Source of the DNA: Botryotinia globosa
Taxonomy: Eukaryota; Ascomycota; Leotiomycetes; Helotiales; Sclerotiniaceae
Direction of reading: 5' to 3'
Length of the DNA stretch: 64,000 nt
NCBI GenBank assembly: GCA_014898425.1
Contig: RCSZ01000010.1
Location: 1,364,001 to 1,428,000 of the forward strand
Part shown: in pieces, positions 11,829-24,046 of the stretch
How the letters are laid out: each line of letters begins with the position of its first letter
How positions within the stretch are numbered: the first letter of the stretch is position 1
Position numbers and translations under genes: made by a program
Notes under the pieces: model-generated
The model's input: only the letters and a program-made list of their open reading frames with translations
The model's database searches: none
Told to the model about the DNA's origin: nothing

Positions 11829-12300
11829 TCGGTTAGCACACCATGATATTTTATAATATAATCCCCACAAAATTGAGGGTTTTCTACATAAACTAAAATA
11901 TTATATAATTATTCTAAATACTTATATTAAATTAGAAAACTTCTACAATAAATAATTTAATGTAATATTAATATATACAAAATTCCAATTTATTTTTAAA
12001 AATTTTTATTAAAAAGTTATATAAATTTTTAATTGAAAAAAATCAGAATTTTTAACTTGTAATATTTTTCTTATAATAAACGAATTTTTTGAATTTTTTT
12101 GAATTTTTTTGAATTTTTATTTAATTCCTTTGAAAATATAATTCAAAAAATATTTAAAAATAAAGTTTTTTTTTCCAATAATTCTAAATCTTTTTAAAAT
12201 ATCATTTTCAGGGGTTTCCTATATAATAATAAATAGACTGGGGTATAAAAAACTGAATAATTGTATATTTTAGCTAGAAAAGCATTATATATGCTATAAG
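11829..12300. other. AT-rich degenerate DNA
   Basis: Continuation of the AT-rich block beyond the second element, with TGAATTTTTT-like direct repeats near 12090-12115. It may be the remnant of another mutated repeat. No reliable terminal repeats were found. Confidence 0.45.
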
Positions 12301-14295
12301 CAGGGGCCAGAACTCTTATATAACCGTGCTATCTATCTGGTTGCAACTATCAATTTAAACAATAGTCAGCAGTGCACGCCCAGCCTACCTAGTAGATAAA
12401 GAGATTGTTTTGAACCGTATCTCATCAAGCCAGCAGCCAGCAGCTTTGCCTAGTAGATTCTCTCCTACTCGTACGGCCAGAAAGCATGCCAAACTCCACT
12501 CACATGCCGTCCCATAACTTATAAGTTGGTAGAATATCTGATTGATGTGTATATGAAGATTCAGACGTGTTTCGTAATAGCTCCGAGTAAATCCCGATAT
12601 ACAGAGCGGATTTACCATTGAGGATGACACCGCTGCTTGACCAATGTCACTCAAAGTAAAGAAAGCTAATACACACACAAAGGTTTGCAAATGTAAATCA
12701 CTTTATCTTCTGGGGGAATCGTATGGTAAGAAACCGTACTCCGTATAAGTTAGAGCTGTCTAGTGGCAATTATTAAGGCACTATTGTTTGTAAAGCCATT
12801 CGGATACTATTCTATCTACAGATACTACCATTAGACCACTTCGACGACTTATCTTTCAGCTCAGGGATGAATGTTTAAAACGACGTCTTTGGTTTTTGGG
12901 ATAATTACATCCTGCCTAGGTGGCTCGCGGTGGACGGGAAATCCATGTTGAAGTGTGACCCCACTGGGTATACTTCGGTCAACAATCTATCAATCATTAC
13001 CTACCTACCTAGGTATGTGTTGACAGCCATTATTCATTCTCATCTTGAGAAATCAACGAAGCTCGAACAGTATCTGGGTAGGTACAAATTCACAAGACGA
13101 TAGAATTGGAGATTCTGTATCTAATTATTACATAATTTTACCCGAGATGATACCCTTTTGTCTCACTATCCTCAATCATTCATTCTTCGTGGCCACGAGA
13201 CAACTTCCAGCAATTCCCTGCTAAGATTGAAACCATGAAAGAGAAGCCGATTGGAACAGTCCAATCCTAGACTTTGCAATTATGATTGTTGTTCTAGCCA
13301 CCCAAGACGAGACTTCTGCATTCGAGAAACTGCGACCTATGATATGCGGATAGTCATTGTCATTATCTGATTGGGCTTTCTGGTTTAAGGTTCACTTCGC
13401 AAAATCCTGAATATGTATGTGTGCTCAATGGATACTTATTATACAGTTGTTCTATGCATCCAGAATATTGCCTATATGCAGGAAACTCAGGGACGGCATG
13501 CGAAAATGCTTGTCGTCAAACCCAAGACGGATGGCCCCGTCTATCACTGGTCGTCATGAGCAATAATACAAGCATTCAGCGCCGTTATCGCTGCTGATAC
13601 TAGGTACCCACCTCAAAGTTCATCAAAAGTGGGAGTCACAAGGATCCCGCAATACCAAAAAATGTCATTTTTAGTGGTGGAAACTACCCCAACATTCTTT
13701 GGTGCTCACATCTCTTTCTATTGTTCATTCGATTGGACACCGTTAATCAGGTTCTCCCACCCAAATTCACTCGAATTTTGATATGCCAAGTATGGAAGGT
13801 CGCACTTCTACCATTGTGGTGGATTCGTGGCACACACGGGCTTAGCTGACAAGCTCCGTCAAGCTTTACGGCTTGCATTTCCACGACAGTCAAGCTTTGC
13901 TTGTCCAGATTGGATGCGGGGCAGTTGCTTATCGGATTTCCCCTAAAAGGAAGGTGAACATGTACGTTAAACCATCAGATCATCACAGATGTTCACTAGC
14001 TTTTCGTAAAAGACGGTATAGTCGAAGGTGGAAATGGAAACTTCAAGGTTCATATGGCTCAAAACTATACCCAAACCCCTGAAGGGCTGCAATTAGTCAG
14101 TCGTTACACCACGTTGCGATTGATCCACAATGGCACACTTCGTATCTTATCTATTTTCAAATTTGGCTTCTAATATCCGAGATAGTTTCCGGTATCATGA
14201 GGCTGTAGCGGTTTCTATAAAAGATGCTTGTATTCCCAAAAAGTTCCTTTCTGCTTCAGCCCTTCTTATTTTGCCTGTGAGCACTAGCTTTCAGT
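12301..14295. other. Intergenic region upstream of the OPT gene
   Basis: 2 kb of normal composition resuming after the AT-rich block. It contains only short unsupported open frames and one TACCTAGGTA palindrome at 13006-13015. Confidence 0.5.
13006..13015. repeat. Palindrome TACCTAGGTA, copy 3
   Basis: Perfect 10-bp palindrome preceded by ACCTACC repeats, as at copy 2. Confidence 0.7.
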
Positions 14296-16951
14296 ATGGA
14301 CTCTCCACGAGAGACTGACGTCGTTTACGACGAGAAGAGTCATGAAGCACCAGCCGTCACCAAGAACCCCGAGTCTATTGATTCTAAGGACGCAAAGAAT
14401 GACAAGTTTGGAGAGAAGCCTTACGAAACCGAGATTTCTTCTGGTTCTGATGAAGAAGGACATGGTGGTGATGTCAATGCTCTTGAGACTGCAGAAGACA
14501 TCGTTACCGCAGTTATTAATGTCGATGATGATCCAACCTTGAATCCCTGGACTTTTCGCATGTTCTTCATCGGTTTGTACAGCCCCCTATTCTTTGTTTG
14601 TAGATACTAACGTGTTTTCAGGCTTGGGACTATCTGCTTTTGGGGCTGTACTCCAAGAGATCTTCTATTTCAAGCCTCAAGTCATTTATGTATCAGTCAG
14701 TAAGTCATGACAAATACTCCGGTGCTTGTTCCACGTGTATTCTAATGCTTCTTAGTGTTTTTGACTGTTATTGCATACGCCATTGGAGAATTTATGGCTT
14801 TTGCCATCCCTAGATGGGGTGCAGTTGGTCGATTCCTCAATCCTGGTCCGTTTAACCAAAAAGAACACGCTGCCGCTGTTATTATGGCATCGGCCGCCGC
14901 TGTTTCGGCTTTATCCACGGAAGCATTAGCAGCTCAAAAGCTTTGGTATGGAGGATATCCCAGTCAGGCTGCCGGTATATTCTTGACTTTGTCTTCGCAA
15001 TTGATTGGGTACGGTGTTGCAGGTATGATGAGAACTAGTCTTCTATGGCCTACAAAGATGCTTTACCCAGCAAATCTTCCCGTTACTACCGTCTTAGAAA
15101 CGTTACACAAAGAAAAGAAAGCCAATAGGAAGAGAATGAAGGTTTTCTGGATCATTTTCTTTGCTTTACTAGTTTGGGAATTGCTTCCTGAGGTGCGTTC
15201 TGCCATCTCTTTGGTCTCAAATCAAGCATATCTGACATCTTGTAGTACATTTTCCCACTTCTCATCGGTGTATCCATCTTCTGTCTCGCAGACCAACACA
15301 ACTTAGTCTTCACCAATCTTTTCGGAGGCGCAAACGGAAATGAGGGTGTAGGATTCTTATCCCTATCTTTCGACTGGAACTATGTCGCTAGTTTTGGATC
15401 TCCCCTCTGGATGCCACTTCAGACTTTGGTAAACAGTTTCATCGGTACTCTCGGCTGTATTATTCTTTTTATGGCCGTATACTATGGCAACATTTGGAGA
15501 GCACAAGACTTTCCATTTTTGTCTCAACAATTGTTTAATGGCGATTCGAACTTCACCTTCTACGACACCTTCAATGAGACCACAATCCTCAATGACGACT
15601 TTACCGTGAACGAGGAGGCACTTGAAGCTGGAGGTATTCCTTATATGGCTTCCACCTATATTGTTTATCTTATCACATCCAACATGGGATTCACAGCTAA
15701 TTTTGTTCACATGTTTCTCTGGAATTATGAAGACATCAAGGCGGGATGGGCTTGGGCCAATAAAGCCACACTGAAGAAGCTGTTAACACCTTCCCATTAC
15801 ATGTTCTGGAAAGGCAATGGAAGCAAACGCAGCGAAGAAGAAAAGCAAATCTTGAGGGATGATCCTAACATTGATCCTCATTACAAAGTCATGTTGGACT
15901 ACGATGAAGTCCCCGATCTCTGGTACTTCTTGGCATTCGCGGCAAGTTTTGTTACTTCGATGGCTTGTCTTTATGCTATGAAGTCAACCCTTCCATGGTG
16001 GGGTCTGATTTTGGCTATGCTTTTCTTGACGATTTTCATGTTGTTTTTTGGTGCTCAGTATGCGATTACTGGTTTCCAATTCAATATTGAACCTATTGCT
16101 CAAACTCTCGCTGGATATCTATTCCCTGGAGCTCCTCTCGGTGAGTTACATGTTTCTGTAATTTGTGACATTACTAACAATCGAACTAGCAAACATGTAC
16201 TTCACTACTTTCACTTACAATGCACTTCAACAAGGACAATATCTCCTCCGAGATCTAAAGCTTGCTCAGCAGAACAAGCTTTCTCCAAAGGTCACATATA
16301 CAACGCAGATAATCGGATGTATCTTTGGTGCTTGTCTCAATTACGTCATGATGATCACGTAAGTTGGCTCTTTTCCACGCTTATTCTCTTCGCAAACTAA
16401 CGAACTCCAGCATCGTCAAGAATCAAGCTCCAAACCTTCTGACTATCGAAGGAACACCCATTTGGTCAGGAGCTAACGTTCAATCCTTCAACTCCCTCGC
16501 AATTGCCTGGTCTATTGCTCCTAAGATGTTTTCTATCGGTGCTCGCTACCAATGGGTCACCATTTCATATCTCCTCGGGTTCCTCGTCCCCGTTCCTTTC
16601 TGGCTTCTCAACAAATATTTCCCCCGACAACGCATTTGGTCATACCTCAATCTCTCCATTATTCTCTGGTATTTTGGATATCTTTGCGTTGGTATCAACG
16701 CCAGTGTCTTCATGTACTACTACATCGGAGCATTCGGTCAGTTTTACCTCCGAAAATTCAGACCAAAGTACTTCGTCAAGTGGAACTACTTGGTTTCCGC
16801 CGGTCTTGACGGTGGAACTCAGGTCATGCTCTTTCTCCTCACTTTCGCTGTTGCGGGAGGAAGCGGTGTTAGTAGACCATTCCCAGAGTGGGCTGGAAAT
16901 CCTGCAAGTGGTAATGTAGATAAGTGTATGTATAATGAGGCTAATGGTTAA
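14296..16951 (+). CDS. Oligopeptide transporter (OPT family)
   Basis: Proton-coupled plasma-membrane transporter of small peptides, judged by family. Six exons: 14296-14572, 14622-14699, 14756-15192, 15246-16140, 16190-16358, 16411-16951, giving 798 aa. All introns are 49-57 nt GT-AG, several with perfect CTAAC branch points, and all phases fit. Residues 1-90 are an acidic cytosolic leader. Membrane segments follow, with family marks such as DDPTLNPWTFRMFF at the leader end, RFLNPGPFNQKEHA, FNIEPIAQTLAGYLFPG, and the C-terminal WNYLVSAGLDGGTQ. The length is normal for fungal OPTs. Substrate (tetra/pentapeptides, glutathione or other) cannot be read from sequence. It stands alone, with no neighbouring peptidase. 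Confidence 0.93.
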
Positions 16952-17787
16952 TCTTGTGGTTTTATTGGGGGATGAAAGGGGAAGGAAAGTCCTGATTGAT
17001 AGGAATTACAATTCAGGGACTTGATTGTTAGTTATTATGAGGTTTAGATGTTAATGATCAGATGATGATACCCCAGTTTGGAACAAACTATATACTGTTG
17101 CTTGTCTCATGCGTGTGACCTTCGTGAATATTTGAGAACCCCTATAAATGCAACCCCTCCTCCAGTCTTCCCTGCTCAGAGAGGTAATAGACAACGGCCT
17201 ATACCGTCCTTGTATAAATATAATTCATACAGCATCGTGAGGTCACTGGCCGTTCATATTTCAGGTAACGCTTTCAGCACCACTCGTACTTATTCAACCA
17301 AGAAAACGTTCCACATGTTTGATTTTAATTCACCGCTTTAAACTTATAGATTCTCTTTGAGTATTCATTGTTACTTTTAACTCTCTGTCAATTCGGCTCC
17401 CCCTTCACAACATCTGCTTGCGTAACGAATCACATTGCTCTTCACTTCTTCAATCAATCTTTTGATGTCAATTTTTCGATACAAAAGCTGGAGTAGAACT
17501 TTAGTACTGTCAGAAGTGGACTTAAAGGGACAAGCAAGGGCTAGCTGGCTGTATAGAAGTCACCCATTGGAAATTATCGACATGTCAAAGCTTTCTATAC
17601 GTCTATATACGGCCTTCTGAATTGGCTAGCCTTGACACTAAATAGTTACGGTGTTGACTTCTCTGCATTGTGTAAAATATAAATATATTCTCACTCTCTT
17701 GCCTAGAAAATTATTCTCCTTCATCATTTCAAACACATACATAATAATTGTACCCACACGAAGCATCTAACTACTACTTACTACATT
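16952..17787. other. Intergenic region
   Basis: 836 bp between the OPT gene and the next hypothetical gene. No supported coding content; TATA-like ATAAATATA lies near 17679. Confidence 0.5.
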
Positions 17788-19282
17788 ATGGTTCAATCAA
17801 CACGGAAACTGGTCCCTGCCTCTGAACTCAATGCATTCGCTTTGAATGCATATCCTGAAGACAACCTTGAGACCGCAGTTCAAAAGTATGTCGTCAAGAA
17901 CTGGATCAAATGGGCAAAGTTCAAGATGAACGGAGTTCGATATATTATTGCGGAAGGTATATTATGTCACATGTTTACGTGAATGTCTAGTCGAGAGGCT
18001 AAGAGAGTTATCCAATGCTAATGGGTAATAGATATTCTGTACTTTCGAGACAAAGGTCTCTGTATTACCAAGCTTGAGGGGGAGACAAATGACAGGAATC
18101 GATTGTTCTGGAATAAATTGCAATATCCAGTCAATCCGCGAGAGATCGACCGCATGACCAAGGCCAAAGAAGCTGCTCGGAAAGTCTTGAAACACAAGAG
18201 TGAAGACCAGTGGAATGTCCCAAGACATTCTAAAACACACCTGCTGAACTTTCCTCGAGGTACTTATCTTCTTGTTCCATAATCTGTGATTACTCGTTGA
18301 CTAACAGATTCTAGACATTCTAGACAATATCTTCAAACACGCTCTAGTCGCGCTTCCTGGAAATGTGGTTTCCCCAAATCTTCTGGCTACTAACTGGAAG
18401 AAGAGATATATCGAGCCAAGTCACAAGATCAACGTCATTGGGCAAGAATTCGAGCCCTACTACTCTGATGCTGGCCATCGACCATGGCCATACAACCCTG
18501 CATACTTCGACAATTCTCACGTATCCTTCAAACGCAAAACTCTCCGTGATAAGAAAGGAAAGTATGTTGAGCTCCAGAGAATTCTTCGTCCACAGATTGA
18601 TGCAACGATCCTTCGCACCTGCAACCTTTTCCATGAAGTCGGCTCTATATTGCTATATCGCCAAAACACTTTTCGTTTTGGCATGGCAAGTGAAAGCACG
18701 GAAAAGAGTTCCCCCTCATGGATTGGAAAATGGGCATTTAGACCAGAACCAAGCAAAATCGGGATCAACAAAGGCTCAATTTCCCAAGCCATCCAGCAGC
18801 TCCAAGGCAAAGCCATCGTCACATCAATTCCAGGCTGGTGCTACTACGATCCATTTATTCGTTTCCTTTACCACGCTCGGATACGTAACTCAACCTTCAT
18901 TAAGAAGTTACGATTCGAAGGAACGATCAAAGCCCACGAGTGCAGCAGAAACACGTGCAGGCTTCAATGCGACGATGACTTCATTACGAGTATGAAATGT
19001 TACATACCGTTCATCAACACGTTCTGCCCTGGTCTACATGAGTTAACATTAGAGGTGGACGTTGACCATTGGGGAGCTCTACCCTCTCCAGCTGGACGAC
19101 AAGTCGAATTCAACGAGATCTTCGCACAATTTCTTAAGAATGAAATCAGGGAATTGAAGACAGTTCGAGTTCTTCATGTCGTTGCTGCAAAGCCGCCGAG
19201 GGGCCATTATCAAAAGGCTGATGTTAGTATTGCAAGAGATACTATACAATGGTTCGAAGAACGGGAGACTGCTCGGGTGTAG
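17788..19282 (+). CDS. Hypothetical fungal protein, distantly 2EXR-like
   Basis: Exons 17788-17956, 18032-18259 and 18315-19282 give 454 aa. Both introns are GT-AG and in phase; the second has CTAAC near its end, and of three closely spaced AGs only the middle one keeps the frame. The protein is basic with no signal peptide or membrane helix. The segment HEVGSILLYRQNTFRFG resembles the L-Y-x-x-N-x-F motif of fungal 2EXR proteins, such as the one at 26774, but the rest is not recognisable. A cluster of cysteines (CSRNTCRLQC) follows. Function unknown; the gene model is more certain than any family claim. Confidence 0.7.
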
Positions 19283-19813
19283 AAGTAGATTGGCTCTTGT
19301 CGTGGCTTCTGGAGTTTAGGGCATGCCGCTGAAAGTTTACTGGATCGGTGGAGTTTCCCGAAAGTCAATCACTTTGAGATCATTATGGGATGTGAGGAGG
19401 TCTTTGGGTTTCGGTGTATATACTGGTTGTTGAATTCAAAAAGCAGGTATGAGACCTCTACAGTCGCTAAATCAATCAATCAATCGTAGATATCATACAG
19501 AAAAACGAAGTATCATGTATTTTGAACTACAAAATGACATTGGTCAACATCGCTCCTCTGATCAACAGAATGCACATCTCTATAATCCATCTTCTTTGAT
19601 TGTATTTATTGCTACATGATTATTCAAAGAACCCGTGATTACTATTGACTGTCCAGCAATCTCACACCCTCCCAATTAGACATCTCAAGCTCAAAGTCTC
19701 GTGAGCGCAATATATACAGAGCGGATAGGCAATGTTTATGTAATGTACCTTTCAGCACCAAACTATCCACAAGAATGTTCCCATACTTATGAACACACCA
19801 TAGAATATCCAAA
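19283..19813. other. Convergent 3' intergenic region
   Basis: 531 bp between two genes transcribed towards each other; presumably holds both 3' untranslated regions. CAATCAAT repeats lie near 19473. Confidence 0.5.
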
Positions 19814-22041
19814 TCACATAGTATTACCACTTTGATCTGTTCCGCTCCTATTCCGACCCGTATCATGAATTCCCCAAAACGGATCAAACATAGCCCCGAC
19901 ATTTCCAACCATATCCGTGCCCAATCCAATTCCACTCCCCACTCCTGTTGGCCCGAAGTCTATTCCATTGATCCATTGGCCACCATCACCTGTATTTCCA
20001 GAATTCCAATCTGCATAGTGATCATTTCCATTTCCAATCTCTAGCAGACTCAACGTTGTAGCACTTTCAGTCGTGGGCGAGAGGACGCCTGTCGTGTTGA
20101 GATTGACGGAATTGTGATCTGGTAGTGTGCTGTCACCATTTGTATAGTTAACATGGTCCAAAGAGAGAGGACCTGGTGTTACACCAGATGTGAAGAGAGA
20201 AGGCGTAGAGACTTCAAGGGAGGGTGTGGCGAAGAGTCGGCGAGTTTGAGAGTTTTTGAAGAGGTGAAGGATTTCTTTGACGTTGCGATACTATAAATGA
20301 TGCGATATCAGTAAATGTATGCAAGCCTATAGTTACAAGAGTGGAAGGAAGAGAAATCGAATACTTACAACATCATTGACATGAGTGTTGACCTCCCTCA
20401 ACCCTTCTAGGATATCGGTAATTTTCTCCAACCTACCCATTATCCTAGATTTCTCATCTTCGCTCGAAAATCCCACAATGTCTGCCGTCCTTATGATTAT
20501 ATTACTGCATTGATATACACATGTTGCAATTCCTGTATCACTAATCAATGTATGCCCAATACTTTGTACTGTGTGACAAATGTCCAATATTATAACGGCA
20601 TGTTCGAACGCTTTCCTTTGACAATACTGCACGTATTCCTGAGGAGTGTTTTCCAATATTGTATCAGATATCGAGTCTTTGGTTCCTGGAAACATGAATC
20701 GGTAAATATCAGTATGACATTGTTGCCATAAAACATGAAACATAACGAATCTCGTTAGCTGTGGTGAGTATGCTCGGAGGAAGAGATTATCTTCGTTATA
20801 TTGAAGGTTTGCCGGTAGTGAAGAACGAAGTTGCTCCAATTCAGCCTCCAATTTCTGTAACATGTCTCGCGAATCGTATGGATTTGATTTGTCCCGTATC
20901 ACATTCCTCGTGTACCTAACAACCATTATCAGCTTGAGATTTCAATCAATGTGATGTATCGAACCAAACATACTCTAGGATGCGATGCCTTATGTCAGAT
21001 ATTCGAAAATAAAATGACCTCAAACCCAAGTGCATAGATTCAGACTCATTTGTTCTAGTCGGTATCAAAGGAGCAGTCTCTCCCGGTATACCAAGATCGA
21101 AATCTTTTTCACTACAGGGTAATTGAATGTGCATCGAATGCGAAGGACAAACCAGTAATTCCGGAAATCCACCAGCAGAAAGTCTATCAACATGGAAAAT
21201 TGACCACATCAATCTCCTCCTGCATTCTCTCACTAAAGTTGACAGGCCATTATTTTCATAATTCAGCCCCAATACAAATGCCATTTTTGCTGCTACAGCG
21301 GTAAGTGCTTGTGATTTGAAATATTCTCGATGTTCAAATCGATAAAAGACAATCACAAGAAGAACTTCCACCAAGACTGCAGAAGGTCTGCTTAAACTTT
21401 GCCAAACGTAATTTTCCGCTTCATTCATCCATTTGTGAGCTGCAGCACGACTCTCGTCATCTCTTGAGACAAACGCTATTGATGAAGCGCACATGGCTTT
21501 GACTAAAGCTGGATTTACAGCACCATTATTCCAATTCCTTAGAAATGTGGCTCGATGAATGAAACCTTTGCCAGGCGTCGAAGAGACAAATTCAAAATAT
21601 GCATCTATGTACCGCTTTGTAGTAGCCTTTGAGATTCCAAGATCCCTAAGTAGACTTGTTAGCAAAATCTCCTCGGAATTTTGCCTCCGCTTCTGGATCT
21701 CACACTAAGCCATCTGTTCCATCTCCAACCTCCATTGGACTTCCTCCAGCAGAGACAGCATTTACCACAGCTCCAGGACTATCGCCATTTTGGCTTGTTC
21801 CAGCTGGTGGATGTCTGGGCACACTCCTCCTCGCCCCTCTACTTGTAGATTCATATTCACATATGTATCCTCTCTGTTCACACCTCCTACAATTCGGCGT
21901 TGTACCACTGCATCTTGCCTTATGCGAATGACAGATCCGACAAGCCTTTCTCGCTCTCTTCCTCTCAGTTCCTGCCTGAGTAAAGCGATCTGGAGAATTG
22001 AATTCTAGGTCATTATTTGTCAATCCATGATCTGTGGCCAT
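19814..22041 (-). CDS. Zn2Cys6 transcription factor with fungal-specific middle domain
   Basis: Four exons on the minus strand: 22041-21704, 21645-20974, 20915-20369, 20290-19814 (677 aa). Introns of 58, 58 and 78 nt start GTGAGA, GTATGT and GTAAGT. The binuclear zinc cluster uses C34, C37, C44, C51, C54 and C61. Its first loop reads CRICHSHKARC, which lacks the common R-x-R-K signature but keeps K41 and R43. The middle domain (residues about 130-400) carries RRRLMWSIFHVDRLSAGGFPE, the typical R-R-x-x-W-x-x-F-x-x-D-R motif of the fungal transcription factor domain. The C-terminus is Gly/Asn/Thr-rich and probably disordered or activating. It is transcribed divergently from the MFS transporter at 24047, so it may control that gene and itself; repeated TCGGGAA motifs lie just upstream. 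Confidence 0.87.
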
Positions 22042-22082
22042 CCTTATCTACACGTGATCGTCTTAATCCCGTGATAGGGCAT

Positions 22083-22142
22083 TCGGAAGGGGGACACGAT
22101 CGGGAATTGTCGGGAAGCGGAGTAACGGGTACGTGTTCGGGG
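22083..22142. promoter_or_regulatory. Cluster of CGG / TCGGGAA motifs upstream of the regulator
   Basis: TCGGGAA occurs at 22100-22106 and again at 22110-22116, exactly 10 bp apart. Further CGG triplets lie at 22084, 22118, 22126 and 22138. CGG half-sites are the usual contacts of Zn2Cys6 proteins. The cluster begins about 40 bp upstream of the regulator's ATG, so autoregulation is possible. This is inference from motif content only. Confidence 0.4.
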
Positions 22143-23781
22143 CAACTGTTGCAGATGTCTTCAATTCGATGTCTTGGAGATGTAGGTCACGGATGTAAAG
22201 CAACACTTGGCAAGAATAAGGATTCTTCGATTAAGGTTAATAATGACGATCACGTGAATACGACGATAACCACCAACGAAGATTTTCACGATATATTGAA
22301 AGTTCGGAATTTGCAATTTCCGAGGTGTTTGGTTGGCCAAGGACAGGAGCTATGGAGTACCAATACAAGTTTCGAATGCTGTTTAATATGAGATGGGATT
22401 GTGTCGCCCTTCCTGCTCTGAAATAATTTCAAGGGAATTTCGTTACGCTTTCTTGTCAATTTACATACACCACTCCGAGTGAAATGATTTGCCACCCAAC
22501 GATTAAAAGCTTACACTGGTGATGATCTTTCATCCGAAATTGTTGCGAGTACAAACATTCACGCAAGCCTTTCTGAGAATTAGCGAAAAGCCATTTTATA
22601 TCTCACTATAGATATCCAGATCCCCCAAGGGAGCACTGAGTATGTGTCTACGGAGTATTCCGTGGTGATTTCCTAGATTCGGCTTTGAACAAGCCCCTTC
22701 ATCAGCCGAAGCGAGAATCCGACAACTCTAGTTTCGCTACCTGATATCACGACCCGATGTCAAAGATCAAGATTCCACTCTTCAATCCGGTTTCGTGTCG
22801 TGGTAATGATTGCCAAGCTCTTGGTTAGCTGAAATGGAATAGTTTACTTGTTCATCCTGCTGGACTTCTGAGATATTTCCAAGAAGCTACTCCAAAACCA
22901 GGAATCTGTCCGTGCTCGAAGCATGAACCTTATTCTACATGACAATCGTAGCGATTCAGCAGACTGAGCCGAGGCAGTGGCAGTCGGTGGCTTACTGCTT
23001 ATGCCAACTAGGCGCCTGGTACTCATTGGATGGGAAGACTATCAATGTCATCTTTTGAGATCTTTCTGGGCAGTTGAACAGACCGCTGTTGAGTTATTAT
23101 CGATCCGACTTCCTGGAATCAAGAGCCAGGTCACTGAAGGAACAATGACCATACTCATCCAAATTACGCGCATCTCAGTAGATTTTCATCACATGGCACT
23201 CGAGAATCGATAGAGATTCAGGATCTGTCGTTGAGATGTCACATCACGCTGCAATCTCGCGCGTCTCTGTCGTGTTCCACAAACTAACCATCAACGCCTA
23301 AGTCTTCTTCCCGATAACGGGGGTTCGATCTCTACTGAATTTCTACCGCCAAAACAATCCGAACATTAACCTAGCCCGAATCTCTAGCGAATACCAGCAG
23401 TCTTGTGAATCTCCTCCAGTCCTCAGCTTACCATGCTCGGTCCAAGCACAATGTAAGGTTACGTACAAGGATCTTCCCCCAAGCCTCGGTACAAACTCGC
23501 TGTATTTCCCCAGTCCTCCACACTCCACACTCGACACACTCCACTTGACATCGCAACAGCCAAGAGCAAAAAAAACTAGGCTCGGGGGTGACGGCCGGAA
23601 TATACTAATCGAGTCAGGTGAATCAACAGTATCTTTCTTCTCTGACAGGAAGGCAATTTCATGGCAGGAAAGTTCCTGATTTCTGGAAGGAGCTAAGACA
23701 AACGAGCATGCAAGTCAACAAATGTACAAGCAATTCCCTCGTAAAGTCACTATAAAGAAATCCTTGATATCCCACCAGTGC

Positions 23782-23876
23782 CTGGGGTAAAAATGGGGGT
23801 GTATGCGTGCGGGGACTCCACACACTCCATGAAAAAGAGCATCTAGAATATATGTACAATGTAACACTAACCCCGC
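23782..23876. promoter_or_regulatory. Three SYGGRG (CreA-type) motifs in the MFS promoter
   Basis: CTGGGG at 23782-23787, GCGGGG at 23809-23814 and CCCCGC (reverse GCGGGG) at 23871-23876 all match SYGGRG, the known CreA/Cre1 consensus, within 270 bp upstream of a sugar-transporter ATG. The motif is short and degenerate, so chance is possible. A TATAAAG sequence follows at about 23897. Confidence 0.4.
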
Positions 23877-24046
23877 AAAGCAATGCATGCAAATAGTATA
23901 AAGAGGAAGGTGATCTGCGCATCCTTTCGTGGTGGTTTCTACTGCTTCTACTATCCTATCTGTCTCTCTCCATCTGTCCCCTTTGTCCTCTCCTGTCTTC
24001 GCTCTTCTCAGCATCCAGAGGACAATCCTCGCTCGCCTCTTTCACC

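Larger units (their letters stand above)
22042..24046. other. Divergent promoter region between the Zn2Cys6 regulator and the MFS transporter
   Basis: 2 kb with no supported gene. The left edge has clustered CGG motifs and the right edge has GGGG-type motifs and a TATAAAG box, listed separately. Confidence 0.55.

Noticed and set aside
11860..12235. Third terminal-repeat element after the second one
   Set aside because: The candidate ends share only a loose match in the same orientation, and no target duplication could be defined.
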